Positions 7,685 to 15,573 of a stretch of DNA of 18,501 nt are shown in pieces. This DNA comes from an uncultured Propionivibrio sp. (lineage in GTDB: Bacteria > Pseudomonadota > Gammaproteobacteria > Burkholderiales > Rhodocyclaceae). Position 1 is the first letter of the stretch; the number at the start of each line of letters is the position of its first letter. Under the pieces are notes generated by a model. That model was not told where the DNA came from, searched no databases, and saw nothing but the letters and a program-made list of their open reading frames with translations. The stretch is from contig CALAIL010000024.1 of assembly GCA_937923255.1 (NCBI GenBank), forward strand, positions 1 to 18,501, written 5' to 3'. The position numbers were made by a program, and so were the translations under genes.

Positions 7685-8179
7685 TTACCCACATTGCTCG
7701 CTCAACCGCATTTCTTCCAACGCCCGCGACATTACGACTGCGTCTTCGCTTCCCTCAGTATCGTGGTAATAATTCCGGCGCACACCGATTTGTTGAAAAC
7801 CAACATGGCGATACAGCGCCAGTGCTGCGGCATTGGACGGACGAACTTCCAGCAGCAGGATGCGGCCACCGGCATCTTGCGCCATCATCATGGCCTGATG
7901 CAGCAGGTGTGCCCCCAGCTTTTTTCCCTGATGGGTTGGCGCAACGACAATATTCAGCAGATGGGCTTCGTCAGCCGCCATCATCAAGATGAAATAGCCA
8001 AGAATCCCCTCATCACTGCGATATACCTGACATAAGTAGCCGCTTGTTATCGAGTCGACAAAATTACCGCGGCTCCAAGGAAAATGGCAGGCCTGCCGCT
8101 CAATATACAGCACCACGTCAAGATCCGATAACACCATCGGTGCCAAACTGGCCTGGGGTGTTTGCATCATGGCGCTCAT
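7685..8179 (-). CDS. rimI: N-acetyltransferase RimI (ribosomal protein S18 type)
   Basis: A 164-residue GNAT-fold acetyltransferase. RimI acetylates the N-terminal alanine of ribosomal protein S18. The acetyl-CoA loop is visible as HQGKKLGAHLL at about 82-92 (Q-x-x-G-x-G/A form). The following LLLEVRPSNAAALALYRHVGF and the RRNYYHD segment are the usual RimI strand 5, helix 4 and C-terminal tyrosine region. Its ATG shares one base with the tsaB stop (TGATG at 8181-8177), so translation is probably coupled. Later methionines (residues 4 and 5) are alternative starts; the overlap favours the first. The tsaB-rimI pairing strongly supports the call. Confidence 0.9.
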   Translation of the reverse strand: MSAMMQTPQASLAPMVLSDLDVVLYIERQACHFPWSRGNFVDSITSGYLCQVYRSDEGILGYFILMMAADEAHLLNIVVAPTHQGKKLGAHLLHQAMMMAQDAGGRILLLEVRPSNAAALALYRHVGFQQIGVRRNYYHDTEGSEDAVVMSRALEEMRLSEQCG

Positions 8180-8856
8180 CAGGCATGCCCACCTTCAGCC
8201 AGACGCTCGGCTATCGTTTTGGCCACCTTGTCACGCACATACAGCGGCACAGCATCCGCCGGATCGAGCCGCTCACCACGCATCAGACGCGGCGCAGCAA
8301 GCCGCGCCACCGCGCTCGCGCAGGGCATAATTTCCGGCCTCCATTCCACCACGCAGCCAGCCAGACGTTCGCGAATCTGGTGATAGACCGTCAATGCATT
8401 ACCGCAGGCCAGCCAACCCGTCGAATCAGGCCGCGGCAAAGCCTCCGGCGCATAGACGCCTTCTGCAAATACTCGGCGGCCGTGGTCGAATGCCGCGCAA
8501 TACACCTCCCCCATCCGCGCATCAAGCGTCACCATTACACGCTCGCCTCCGGTCGATGCAGCCACGGCTTCCAGCGTACCCACGCCCAGCAAAGGCAGGT
8601 CGTGTGCGATTGCCAACCCCTGCGCCAGGCCACAAGACACGCGCAGCCCAGTGAATGCGCCGGGCCCTTGACCAAAGGCTAATCCATCAAGGCAGGCAAA
8701 ACTCAACCCGGCATCGGCCAATATCTGTGCCGCCAAAGGCAGAAGCGTCGCAGAATTCGACAAGCCTTCCGGACAAAAGCGTTCGACGATTTCTCCTTCC
8801 AGCCAGAGTGCAACCGAACCAGGATCAACCGCCGTTTCAAGGGCAAGAATCTTCAT
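8179..8856 (-). CDS. tsaB: tRNA threonylcarbamoyladenosine biosynthesis protein TsaB
   Basis: A 225-residue ASKHA-fold protein that partners TsaD and TsaE in making the t6A37 modification on tRNAs reading ANN codons. The N-terminus MKILALETAVDPGSVAL carries the family's LAxDT/LAxET-like opening, and GQGPGAFTGLRVSCGLAQG (about 62-80) is the TsaB signature. The length matches the E. coli protein (231). It is the first gene of a leftward operon with rimI and udg. The TAAAAT just upstream (around 8866-8871) may be a -10, but it sits very close to the ATG and I see no good -35. Confidence 0.94.
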   Translation of the reverse strand: MKILALETAVDPGSVALWLEGEIVERFCPEGLSNSATLLPLAAQILADAGLSFACLDGLAFGQGPGAFTGLRVSCGLAQGLAIAHDLPLLGVGTLEAVAASTGGERVMVTLDARMGEVYCAAFDHGRRVFAEGVYAPEALPRPDSTGWLACGNALTVYHQIRERLAGCVVEWRPEIMPCASAVARLAAPRLMRGERLDPADAVPLYVRDKVAKTIAERLAEGGHA

Positions 8857-8917
8857 CCGTCTATTTTACTGGAAGCCAATTTCACATGCGAAAACACGTG
8901 CCAACATTAGAAAACGC

Positions 8918-8946
8918 TTGAACAAACAATGATTGATCTGTACAAT
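8918..8946 (+). promoter_or_regulatory. Promoter of tRNA-Arg
   Basis: The -35 TTGAAC (8918-8923) and -10 TACAAT (8941-8946) are separated by exactly 17 nt. Transcription would start near 8953, about 17 nt before the mature tRNA 5' end at 8970. It reads away from the divergent tsaB operon. Confidence 0.7.
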
Positions 8947-8969
8947 CCACCGGATTCGAGAAATGCGTT

Positions 8970-9046
8970 GCGCCCGTAGCTCAGTTGGATAGAGTACTTG
9001 GCTACGAACCAAGGGGTCGGGCGTTCGAATCGCTCCGGGCGCGCCA
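8970..9046 (+). tRNA. tRNA-Arg (anticodon ACG)
   Basis: A complete cloverleaf of 77 nt. The acceptor stem GCGCCCG (8970-8976) pairs with CGGGCGC (9036-9042), followed by discriminator G and an encoded CCA (9044-9046). The anticodon stem CTTGG/CCAAG encloses the loop CTACGAA with anticodon ACG at 9004-9006. The T arm is GGGCG, TTCGAAT, CGCTC with one G-T pair. ACG is normally edited to ICG by TadA to read CGU, CGC and CGA. The gene stands alone between its own promoter and terminator. Confidence 0.97.
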
Positions 9047-9068
9047 CGCAAATCCGAAAACAGAACAG

Positions 9069-9105
9069 GGATTGAGTCAGCAATGATTCAATCCTTTTTC
9101 TTTTT
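9069..9105 (+). terminator. Rho-independent terminator of tRNA-Arg
   Basis: An 11-bp stem (GGATTGAGTCA, 9069-9079, with TGATTCAATCC, 9084-9094, one G-U pair) closes a GCAA tetraloop of the GNRA type. TTTTTCTTTTT (9095-9105) follows at once. It begins 23 nt after the tRNA CCA end. Confidence 0.88.
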
Positions 9106-9163
9106 GAGTGCCGCCCATAGCAATGGGGGTTGTGCGTGCGGAGCGCTGGCAAGTCATGGGAAC

Positions 9164-9185
9164 GGTCAGTTTTTGCTGACCTTTT
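9164..9185 (+). terminator. Second stem-loop with T-run
   Basis: GGTCAG (9164-9169) pairs with CTGACC (9176-9181) around the loop TTTTTG, followed by TTTT. It is a weaker terminator-like hairpin 60 nt beyond the tRNA terminator. It could be a backup, or a remnant of another gene's end; no gene ends here. Confidence 0.45.
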
Positions 9186-9350
9186 AGGCCAAACTTTCCT
9201 CTAGCCCCTCAGTAAGCGATTCCGTCGTTTTCATTCTTTATGATTTTCGCCAGTCTTACCGATGGCATTGGAAACGCAACCACAGCCCCAATATGCAGAC
9301 TGATCATTGTTTTATTCGCCTTGAACACATAAACCGAAAAGGAGCGTCAC

Positions 9351-9764
9351 ATGACTGATGGTACTGACTTGGTTCCCGGGCCCAGCGAATCGCTGGTTAA
9401 AACGACGCACCTGATTTACGCACTGCATACAGTCAGCATAATCTTCGGGATATTTGGGACACTGACGATCGTTGGCCTGTTCTTGTTCGGCTGGCCGTCG
9501 CTTATCGCGGTAATCATCAATTACATAAAACGCAATGAAGTCCGCAACACCTGGCTGGAGTCACATTTCCGCTGGCAAATCCGCACCTTCTGGTACGCGT
9601 TGCTCTGGTTGATCATCATCGCTATCCCTTCGTTCTTATTGATGATCGTGCTTGTCGGCTTTGCGCTGTGGTATATCGGCATGTCGCTGCTTGGCATCTG
9701 GGCAATTTACCGCATTGCCCGCGGCTGGCTGGCGCTGAACGATAGAAAAGCGCTCCCGATCTGA
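9351..9764 (+). CDS. Small membrane protein, DUF4870-like
   Basis: A 137-residue integral membrane protein with three hydrophobic segments, at about 22-50, 77-95 and 96-125. Between the first and second lies a charged amphipathic stretch (INYIKRNEVRNTWLESHFRW) that resembles the DUF4870 family and related TMEM proteins common in betaproteobacteria, where a short tail and a conserved ExHFxWQ-like segment sit between helices. No function is known and none is proposed. The ATG has a good Shine-Dalgarno AAGGAG 6 nt upstream. The gene stands alone between tRNA-Arg and repeat array B, which begins just 6 nt after its stop. Confidence 0.8.
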   Translation: MTDGTDLVPGPSESLVKTTHLIYALHTVSIIFGIFGTLTIVGLFLFGWPSLIAVIINYIKRNEVRNTWLESHFRWQIRTFWYALLWLIIIAIPSFLLMIVLVGFALWYIGMSLLGIWAIYRIARGWLALNDRKALPI

Positions 9765-9770
9765 TTCAGC

Positions 9771-9919
9771 GCCCCCGGAAACCCGCGTGGATAGGGCATT
9801 TCCGGGTAGGCACCCCTGAAACCCGCATGAATAAAGGATCTCCGGACAGGCATCCGGAGATGCCCTGTTTACAAGGGTTTCCGCCCCCCTTCTGGAGATG
9901 CGCCAAGAAGCGCCTTTTT
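9771..9919. repeat. Multi-hairpin repeat array, copy B
   Basis: Four units begin at 9777, 9817, 9856 and 9894 (spacings 40, 39, 38). Unit 1 is an almost ideal hairpin: CCCGGAAA (9774-9781) pairs with TTTCCGGG (9799-9806) and CCC with GGG around the loop GCGTGGATA, leaving only a 2-nt CA bulge on the 3' side. CGGAAACCC of unit 1 (9776-9784) is perfectly inverted as GGGTTTCCG in unit 3 (9875-9883). The last unit ends as a short GCGC-caagaa-GCGC stem followed by CTTTTTC, which resembles a rightward terminator. It opens with GCGCCCCCGGAAACCC, close to GGCGCCCCGGAACCCC at copy A. It lies between the convergent membrane-protein gene and the isc operon end. Confidence 0.85.
9900..9919 (+). terminator. 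Candidate terminator at the end of repeat array B
   Basis: GCGC (9900-9903) and GCGC (9910-9913) flank CAAGAA, followed by CTTTTT. The stem can be lengthened by A-U and G-U pairs using the T-run. It would end transcription of the small membrane protein gene. The stem is short, so strength is uncertain. Confidence 0.45.
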
Positions 9920-9923
9920 CTAC

Positions 9924-9951
9924 GACGCCCGACTCCGGAACCTCAGGCGTC
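9924..9951 (-). terminator. Stem-loop overlapping the iscX stop
   Basis: GACGCC (9924-9929) pairs with GGCGTC (9946-9951), extended by GA/TC after a 1x1 mismatch. The stem covers the end of iscX, and no T-run follows on the minus strand, so it is not a classical terminator. It may protect the 3' end of the isc transcript together with array B. Confidence 0.3.
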
Positions 9952-10144
9952 AGGAAACTTCGTCGATCCAAGCCTGCTGAAGCGCTTCCAGAATCTTCTC
10001 GCCGCAACGATTAGGCTCGTCGTCAAAACCGGGCAATGCCTTGACCCAATTCATCAGATCGACAAAGTTGACCTTACGCGGGTCGACATCCGGGTAGGCA
10101 TCCGCCAATTCGGCGACCAGTTCATGAATATCTGTCCATTTCAT
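9950..10144 (-). CDS. iscX: Fe-S cluster assembly adaptor IscX
   Basis: A 64-residue acidic protein matching IscX (YfhJ), which binds IscS and modulates iron supply during cluster assembly. The sequence MKWTDIHELVAELADAYPD, the central DPRKVNFVDLMNWV and the C-terminal ILEALQQAWIDE are family hallmarks, and the length equals the E. coli protein (66). It is the last gene of the isc operon, starting 2 nt after the fdx stop. Confidence 0.95.
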   Translation of the reverse strand: MKWTDIHELVAELADAYPDVDPRKVNFVDLMNWVKALPGFDDEPNRCGEKILEALQQAWIDEVS

Positions 10145-10146
10145 GG

Positions 10147-10488
10147 CTAGTGCTGCCCTTCCTTTGCCATATTGATCGAATAACGCGGAATTTCAACGAC
10201 AAGCGGCGTATCGTTTACGATCGCCTGGCAGGACAGGCGCGAATTGGGTTCCAGCCCCCAAGCCTGATCCAGGCGATCTTCCTCCAGCTCATCCGGCGGT
10301 TCCAATCCATCGTAGCCTTCGCGGATGATGACGTGACAGGTCGTGCAAGCACAGGACATTTCACAGGCATGCTCAATGGCAATGCCGTGATTGAGCAGCG
10401 CTTCGCAGACTGATTCGCCGGGTTGCGCATCAATAACCGCCCCTTCCGGACAAAGTTCGACATGGGGCAATACGATAATTTGCGTCAT
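10147..10488 (-). CDS. fdx: ISC-type [2Fe-2S] ferredoxin
   Basis: A 113-residue adrenodoxin-type ferredoxin that supplies electrons for cluster assembly on IscU. The cluster ligands are C42, C48, C51 and C87, in [13 protein letters not shown] and RLSCQA, with the extra C46 also found in the E. coli protein. The start codon overlaps the hscA stop by four bases (ATGA), which points to coupled translation. Confidence 0.96.
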   Translation of the reverse strand: MTQIIVLPHVELCPEGAVIDAQPGESVCEALLNHGIAIEHACEMSCACTTCHVIIREGYDGLEPPDELEEDRLDQAWGLEPNSRLSCQAIVNDTPLVVEIPRYSINMAKEGQH

Positions 10489-12401
10489 AACGTATTTCCT
10501 TTAGGTGCTTGCGCATTTTGCACAAGACCAACCTCGGCCTCCAAGGCATCGACCTGCTGTCCGGCAAAAGCACGGCGAATCGATTCATTCATGCGGTGTG
10601 CAGCAAAATCACGGGTCCCTGCATCCAGCGCATTGATGGCAGCATTGATTGCAGAACGATCTTCGCCCAGTGCTGCAGCCTGCAACTGTGTAATTAGCGA
10701 TTCGATATTCGTTCGCTGCGCTTCATCCAGCAGACCGGCATCACTTTTCAAGGCGGATTGTACGGCCTCGATCATGCGCTGCGCCTCCACCTGAGCCTCC
10801 TTGACGGCACGGCGCAAGGCATCGTCCTGACTATGTGCCAGCGAGTCTTTGAGCATGGCGGTGATTTCGTCATCGGACAATCCGTAAGACGGCTTGACAG
10901 CAATGCTCGCTTCGACGCCGGCGGTCGTTTCGCGCGCCGACACCGACAGCAGGCCGTCGGCATCGACCTGAAACGTGACCCGAATACGCGCCGCACCAGC
11001 AACCATCGGCGGAATCCCGCGCAAATCAAAGCGTGCCAGTGAGCGGCAGTCGCTGACCAGTTCGCGTTCGCCCTGGACGACATGGATGGCCAGAGCAGTC
11101 TGCCCATCGCGGAAGGTTGTGAACTCCTGCGCACGCGCGACGGGAATCGTCGAATTGCGCGGGATGATCTTTTCTGCCAGGCCGCCCATCGTCTCCAGCC
11201 CGAGCGACAACGGAATCACATCGAGCAGCAACCAATCGTCGCCCGGCGCACGATTACCCGCCAACAGATTGGCCTGCATCGCGGCGCCCAAGGCGACCAC
11301 TTTGTCAGGATCGAGATTGTTCAGTGGCTCCCGCCCAAAGAAATTGCCAACAGCGCGCTGAATCTGCGGCATGCGCGTCGCGCCGCCAACCATCACGACG
11401 CCCTTAATCTCATCCGCCGCCAGGCCAGCATCACGCAGGCATTTTCTGACGGCCTGCAGCGTCCGGGTAACCAGTGTCTGCGTAATTTCAGCAAAAATTT
11501 CCGTCGTCAATTTCAGATCGACGATTTCACCACTGCCCAGATTGGCGACGATCGAGGCAGCATTGTGTAGCGTCAAATGCTCCTTGGCCTCGCGCGCACG
11601 GCTCAGCAGCAGGCGCGCATCTTCAGCCGAAAGCGGCCGCAGCCCGGCCGTTTCGATAATCCAGCAGAAAATGCGCTGATCGAAATCATCGCCGCCGAGC
11701 GCAGAATCCCCGCCTGTCGCCAGTACCTCAAAAACCCCGCGCGAGAGCCTGAGGATTGAAATATCAAATGTTCCGCCACCCAGATCGTAGACGGCGTAAG
11801 TGCCCTCCGCACCATTGTCGAGGCCATAGGCAATGGCTGCGGCAGTCGGTTCATTGAGTAGGCGCAATACGGACAGTCCGGCAAGTTTGGCGGCATCCTT
11901 GGTCGCCTGACGCTGCGCATCGTCAAAATAGGCCGGCACGGTAATCACGGCACCCACCAGCGACCCGCCCAGCGCCGCTTCGGCACGTTCGCGTAAAGTT
12001 TTGAGAATATCGGCAGAAACTTCGACGGGTGATTTGACCCCTGCGGCCGTGCGCACACGAACCATACCGGGCGCATCGTCAAAATAGTAAGGCATCGACT
12101 CCCGATGCACGACGTCCGAGATACCCCGCCCCATGAGGCGTTTCACGGAGACGATGACATTGCGTGGATCATCCGCTTGCCGTAAGCGTGCTTCGTAGCC
12201 GACAATCGGCTCACTTTCCGCGCGATAACGCACCACCGAAGGAAGTAACGGCCGCCCTTGCTCATCGCTGATCACACAGGCTTGGCCGCTGCGCACCGTC
12301 GCCACCAGCGAGTTGGTCGTACCGAGATCGATTCCTACGGCGAGTTTATGCTGGTGCGGCGCGGGCGACTCGCCCGGCTCAGAAATTTGCAGTAAAGCCA
12401 T
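10485..12401 (-). CDS. hscA: Fe-S assembly Hsp70 chaperone HscA
   Basis: A 638-residue specialised Hsp70. The ATPase phosphate-1 motif GIDLGTTNS lies at about 23-31, the connect/adenosine regions include YDLGGGTFD and [11 protein letters not shown], and the substrate-binding domain follows to about residue 520, then an alpha-helical lid. With HscB it binds the LPPVK peptide of IscU and drives transfer of the cluster to client proteins. It is slightly longer than E. coli HscA (616), mostly through about 20 residues before the first strand. It follows hscB after 44 nt, the largest gap inside the operon's chaperone part, with no strong ribosome binding site. Confidence 0.96.
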   Translation of the reverse strand: MALLQISEPGESPAPHQHKLAVGIDLGTTNSLVATVRSGQACVISDEQGRPLLPSVVRYRAESEPIVGYEARLRQADDPRNVIVSVKRLMGRGISDVVHRESMPYYFDDAPGMVRVRTAAGVKSPVEVSADILKTLRERAEAALGGSLVGAVITVPAYFDDAQRQATKDAAKLAGLSVLRLLNEPTAAAIAYGLDNGAEGTYAVYDLGGGTFDISILRLSRGVFEVLATGGDSALGGDDFDQRIFCWIIETAGLRPLSAEDARLLLSRAREAKEHLTLHNAASIVANLGSGEIVDLKLTTEIFAEITQTLVTRTLQAVRKCLRDAGLAADEIKGVVMVGGATRMPQIQRAVGNFFGREPLNNLDPDKVVALGAAMQANLLAGNRAPGDDWLLLDVIPLSLGLETMGGLAEKIIPRNSTIPVARAQEFTTFRDGQTALAIHVVQGERELVSDCRSLARFDLRGIPPMVAGAARIRVTFQVDADGLLSVSARETTAGVEASIAVKPSYGLSDDEITAMLKDSLAHSQDDALRRAVKEAQVEAQRMIEAVQSALKSDAGLLDEAQRTNIESLITQLQAAALGEDRSAINAAINALDAGTRDFAAHRMNESIRRAFAGQQVDALEAEVGLVQNAQAPKGNTL

Positions 12402-12445
12402 GGAAAACAGTCTGTCGTCAGTCGTTCAGCACATACTGAATCGTT

Positions 12446-12982
12446 TTATTGTTCAAGCGCAGCAAGCGCTTCGTCAATTTCCGCCAATAATTTTTCGAGA
12501 TACATCAGGCGCAATACCCCATCTTCTGCCGCCTGGCAGTCACGCCGCCCATCAAGATCAAGCGCCAGCGTCTCGTAAGCTTGCCGAATCTGCGCACGAA
12601 CACGCACTTCTTGATCCGCCAGATCGGTCACATTGCCAGCTGCGCGCGCCTCTGCAACGGCCTCCCGCCACTCCATCTGCTCCATGAGAAAAGCGGTCGA
12701 CATCGTCGTATTGTTTTCTGCCTTCACCTTATGGCCAAGCAGCTCCAGCAGGTAACGCGCGCGCGGTAAGGGTTTGCGTAAGGTCTGGTACGCCTCGTTG
12801 GCTTTCGTTGCCCATTGGAGCGAACGCCGCTGAGCTGCTTCGTCGGCATCGGCGAAGCGGTCGGGATGAATCTGCGCCTGAATTTCCCGATAACTGCGGT
12901 CAAGCGCATCGCTGTCGATACGGAACGCTCTCGGCAAGCCGAAAAGTGCGAAATGATCTACGTTAAAGTCCATAATCGTCAT
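12446..12982 (-). CDS. hscB: Fe-S assembly J-domain co-chaperone HscB
   Basis: A 178-residue protein with an N-terminal J domain whose HPD motif is at 39-41 (HPDRF) and a C-terminal helical domain that binds IscU. It stimulates the HscA ATPase and delivers IscU to it. Two starts are possible: the ATG at 12982 (chosen) and one three codons later (12973), which gives MDFNVDHF, closer to some homologues. Neither has a strong Shine-Dalgarno. The first lies only 4 nt after the iscA stop, so coupling is likely. Confidence 0.94.
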   Translation of the reverse strand: MTIMDFNVDHFALFGLPRAFRIDSDALDRSYREIQAQIHPDRFADADEAAQRRSLQWATKANEAYQTLRKPLPRARYLLELLGHKVKAENNTTMSTAFLMEQMEWREAVAEARAAGNVTDLADQEVRVRAQIRQAYETLALDLDGRRDCQAAEDGVLRLMYLEKLLAEIDEALAALEQ

Positions 12983-12986
12983 CTAA

Positions 12987-13310
12987 TCAAACACTGAAGC
13001 TTTCGCCACAGCCGCACGCTCCCTTGACATTCGGATTGTCGAACTTGAAGCCTTCGTTCAAGCCTTCGCGCACATAATCAAGCCGTGTGCCGTCAAGATA
13101 TGGCAGGCTCTTGGCATCGACCAGCACCCGCACGCCGTGCGATTCAAATTCGACATCGCCCTCTTCGACCATATCGGCAAATTCCAGTTTGTAGGCCACG
13201 CCAGAACAGCCGCTGGTGCGCACGCCCAAACGCAAGCCGATCCCTTTGCCGCGTTTGGTAATGTAGTGGGCGACGTGTTGTGCCGCCCTTTCTGAAAGGC
13301 TAACCGCCAT
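12987..13310 (-). CDS. iscA: A-type Fe-S carrier IscA
   Basis: A 107-residue A-type carrier that receives clusters and passes them to target apoproteins. The three conserved cysteines are C35 (TSGCSG), C99 and C101 (GACGCGES). The open frame extends further upstream, but the sequence there is unlike the family. Two adjacent ATGs compete: AAGGAGG (13315-13321) is only 2 nt from the ATG at 13313 but 5 nt from the one at 13310, so the second (MAVSLSE) is preferred. It lies 28 nt after iscU. Confidence 0.95.
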   Translation of the reverse strand: MAVSLSERAAQHVAHYITKRGKGIGLRLGVRTSGCSGVAYKLEFADMVEEGDVEFESHGVRVLVDAKSLPYLDGTRLDYVREGLNEGFKFDNPNVKGACGCGESFSV

Positions 13311-13338
13311 CATTGCCTCCTTGCCGAAACAGAACAGT

Positions 13339-13722
13339 TCATTCGCCCTGTTTTTTCCGGTAATCCGCAACCGCCGCCTTGATCGCATCTTCGGCCAGAA
13401 TCGAACAATGGATTTTCACTGGCGGCAGCGCCAGTTCCTCGGCAATTTGCGTATTCTTGATTTCGAGCGCCTGTTCGAGCGTTTTGCCTTTGACCCATTC
13501 GGTAATCAGCGACGATGAGGCAATCGCCGAGCCGCAGCCATAGGTCTTGAATTTTGCGTCCTTGATGACGCCATCCTTACCTACCTTGATTTGCAGCTTC
13601 ATCACGTCGCCGCAGGCCGGCGCGCCGACCATGCCGGTCGCTACGCCTTCCTCGTCCTTGTCGAAAGAACCGACATTACGCGGGTGTTCGTAGTGATCCA
13701 AAAGTTTTTCGCTATACGCCAT
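13339..13722 (-). CDS. iscU: Fe-S cluster scaffold IscU
   Basis: A 127-residue scaffold on which [2Fe-2S] and [4Fe-4S] clusters are built. Ligands C37, D39, C63, H105 and C106 are all present, as is the HscA recognition peptide LPPVK at 99-103. The start is preceded by GGAGG about 7 nt upstream. It follows iscS after 22 nt. Confidence 0.97.
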   Translation of the reverse strand: MAYSEKLLDHYEHPRNVGSFDKDEEGVATGMVGAPACGDVMKLQIKVGKDGVIKDAKFKTYGCGSAIASSSLITEWVKGKTLEQALEIKNTQIAEELALPPVKIHCSILAEDAIKAAVADYRKKQGE

Positions 13723-13744
13723 ACCAATTCCTCCAGTATTTCAA

Positions 13745-14956
13745 TCAGTGAGCCGCCCATTGCACGGAGTTTAGGTCGACTCCATCACGAACCATTTCCC
13801 ACAACGGCGACAGATCGCGCAGTTTGTCGATCTTGCTGTGCAACAGTTCAATGGCATAGTCGATCTCCTCTTCAGTATTGAAGCGTCCGAGAGTAAAACG
13901 GATCGAACTGTGCGCCAATTCATCGTTGCGCCCCAATGCACGCAACACATAGGATGGCTCCAGCGAAGCGGAAGTACACGCCGAGCCAGAAGAAACGGCC
14001 AAATCCTTCAAAGCCATCATCAACGATTCGCCTTCAACATAGGCAAAGCTGATATTCAGGTTATGCGGCACGCGCTGTTCCATATCGCCATTGACATAAA
14101 CCTGCGGAATACTGGACAGCCCCGCCAGCAAGCGATCGCGCAGAATGCGAATGCGCGCACTTTCCTCTGCCATTTCCAGACGCGCCAGACGGAAAGCCTC
14201 CCCCATGCCGACAATCTGGTGCACAGGCAAAGTCCCCGAGCGGAAGCCGCGTTCATGCCCCCCGCCGTGCATCTGCGCTTCCAGGCGGACACGCGGTTTA
14301 CGGCGCACGTAAAGCGCGCCAATCCCTTTCGGACCATAAACCTTATGCGCTGAAAGACTCATCAGATCAACTTTCAGACGTCCGACGTCAATTTCAATCT
14401 TACCCGTCGCCTGTGTCGCGTCGACATGGAAAATGATGCCTTTTTCACGACAGATTTCACCGATTTCAGCAATTGGCTGAATGACGCCGATCTCGTTATT
14501 GACGAACATCACCGAGACAAGAATCGTATCGGGCTGCAGCGCGGCCTTAAATACATCCAGGTCAATCAGACCGTTTTCCATCACATCGAGATAGGTCACT
14601 GAAAAACCTTGCCGTTCCAATTCGCGGCAGGTATCGAGAACGGCCTTATGCTCGGTCTTGACGGTAATGATGTGTTTACCCTTGCCTGAGTAAAAATGCG
14701 CAGCCCCCTTAATGGCCAGATTGTCCGACTCAGTCGCGCCAGAAGTCCAGACGATTTCCTTGGGATCAGCATTCAGCAGTGCGGCAACCTCAGCACGCGC
14801 CGCCTCGACCGCCGCCTCGGCCTGCCAACCGAAAGCGTGTGAACGTGAGGCAGGATTCCCGAACTGCTCGCATAGATAGGGAATCATTTTTTCCGCAACG
14901 CGAGGATCAACCGGCGTTGTCGCTGAATTATCAAGGTAAATCGGCAGTTTCAGCAT
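13745..14956 (-). CDS. iscS: Cysteine desulfurase IscS
   Basis: A 403-residue PLP-dependent cysteine desulfurase that donates sulphur to IscU and to tRNA thiolation. The PLP lysine is K205 in [13 protein letters not shown] contacts include SGATESDN and [10 protein letters not shown], and the mobile catalytic cysteine is C327 in [13 protein letters not shown], the group I form. Length and numbering are one residue off E. coli IscS (K206, C328). The ATG has AAGGAG about 5 nt upstream. It follows iscR after 53 nt. Confidence 0.97.
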   Translation of the reverse strand: MLKLPIYLDNSATTPVDPRVAEKMIPYLCEQFGNPASRSHAFGWQAEAAVEAARAEVAALLNADPKEIVWTSGATESDNLAIKGAAHFYSGKGKHIITVKTEHKAVLDTCRELERQGFSVTYLDVMENGLIDLDVFKAALQPDTILVSVMFVNNEIGVIQPIAEIGEICREKGIIFHVDATQATGKIEIDVGRLKVDLMSLSAHKVYGPKGIGALYVRRKPRVRLEAQMHGGGHERGFRSGTLPVHQIVGMGEAFRLARLEMAEESARIRILRDRLLAGLSSIPQVYVNGDMEQRVPHNLNISFAYVEGESLMMALKDLAVSSGSACTSASLEPSYVLRALGRNDELAHSSIRFTLGRFNTEEEIDYAIELLHSKIDKLRDLSPLWEMVRDGVDLNSVQWAAH

Positions 14957-15009
14957 TTCATTGAACTCCTTGTGATTGCATAGCCTGCATACTATTTATT
15001 CAGGCAAAC

Positions 15010-15498
15010 TCAGGCAGAAATGGAAAGTGGCTGCCGCTGTGCGGCAAAATCTGTTGTTTTACGCAAGGTTTTGATGACAGTCGCACTTTCCTGATGCCTC
15101 TGGCTGTCTACCAGATGACTCAGCGTCACCGAGGATAAATACTCGTACATCTTCAGGTTCAGCGTTGTCCATAAATCATGGGTCATGCAACGGGAATCAT
15201 CCCTGCAATTTTCGCCTCCGCCGCATTGCGTGGCATCCAGCGGTTCATCAACCGCGCGGATGATGTCAGTCACGGTAATCTGACTCCCCTGCCGTGCCAG
15301 GCAATATCCGCCGCCCGGACCGCGCACGCTATTGACTAGCCCGGAACGGCGCAGTTTCCCGAAAAGCTGCTCAAGATAAGACAGCGAAATTTTCTGGCGT
15401 CCGCTGATTCCCGCCAGAGTCACCGGCCCTTGCCCTGAATTCAGCGCCAGATCGATCATTGCCGTCACGGCAAAACGTCCTTTGGTAGTCAGTCGCAT
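15010..15498 (-). CDS. iscR: Fe-S-sensing transcription factor IscR
   Basis: A 162-residue Rrf2-family regulator. It has an N-terminal winged helix (about 1-65, with LSYLEQLFGKLRRSGLV as recognition region) and a cluster site with C92, C98, C104 and H107 in TQCGGGENC and SRCMTHDLW. Holo-IscR represses the isc operon through type-1 sites, and apo-IscR acts at type-2 sites. Its own promoter carries a type-1 operator over the -10, so autorepression is likely. The ribosome binding site GGAGAG lies 6 nt before the ATG. Confidence 0.96.
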   Translation of the reverse strand: MRLTTKGRFAVTAMIDLALNSGQGPVTLAGISGRQKISLSYLEQLFGKLRRSGLVNSVRGPGGGYCLARQGSQITVTDIIRAVDEPLDATQCGGGENCRDDSRCMTHDLWTTLNLKMYEYLSSVTLSHLVDSQRHQESATVIKTLRKTTDFAAQRQPLSISA

Positions 15499-15519
15499 TA
15501 AGCTCTCCTCATCCCGTCA

Positions 15520-15544
15520 ATACCAGACTTTATTTGTCGACTAT
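15520..15544 (-). promoter_or_regulatory. Type-1 IscR operator over the iscR -10
   Basis: Read on the minus strand the 25-nt site begins ATAGTCGAC and ends AAGTCTGGTAT. Against the E. coli type-1 consensus (half-sites ATASYYGACTR and YAGTCRRSTAT around WWW) 22 of 25 positions agree. It covers most of the -10 and the start site, so holo-IscR binding should block transcription. Confidence 0.75.
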
Positions 15545-15569
15545 ATAAAATCCGCACAATATTAGTCAA
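15540..15569 (-). promoter_or_regulatory. Promoter of the isc operon
   Basis: On the minus strand the -35 is TTGACT (15569 to 15564) and the -10 is TATAGT (15545 to 15540), with an 18-nt spacer. Transcription would begin near 15533, giving a leader of about 35 nt. The -35 lies in the last codons and stop of cysE (ATA GTT GAC TAA). Confidence 0.7.
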
Positions 15570-15573
15570 CTAT
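15549..15573 (-). promoter_or_regulatory. Second, half-degenerate IscR site over the -35
   Basis: On the minus strand ATAGTTGACTAATAT matches the first 15 positions of the type-1 IscR consensus perfectly; the distal half is poor (5 of 10). It overlaps the -35 and the end of cysE. It may be an auxiliary site, as E. coli iscR also has more than one. Confidence 0.45.

Larger units (their letters stand above)
9047..9350. other. Intergenic region between tRNA-Arg and the small membrane protein gene
   Basis: Apart from the two stem-loops at 9069-9105 and 9164-9185 and the ribosome binding site AAGGAG (9339-9344) of the next gene, I see no gene or clear regulatory element in these 304 nt. No convincing -35/-10 pair for the following gene was found by eye. 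Confidence 0.45.

Noticed and set aside
8866..9152. Minus-strand reading frames across the tRNA (including the peptide RTPDPLVRSQVLYPTELRA)
   Set aside because: This is the reverse complement of tRNA-Arg, a well-known source of false hypothetical proteins in databases.
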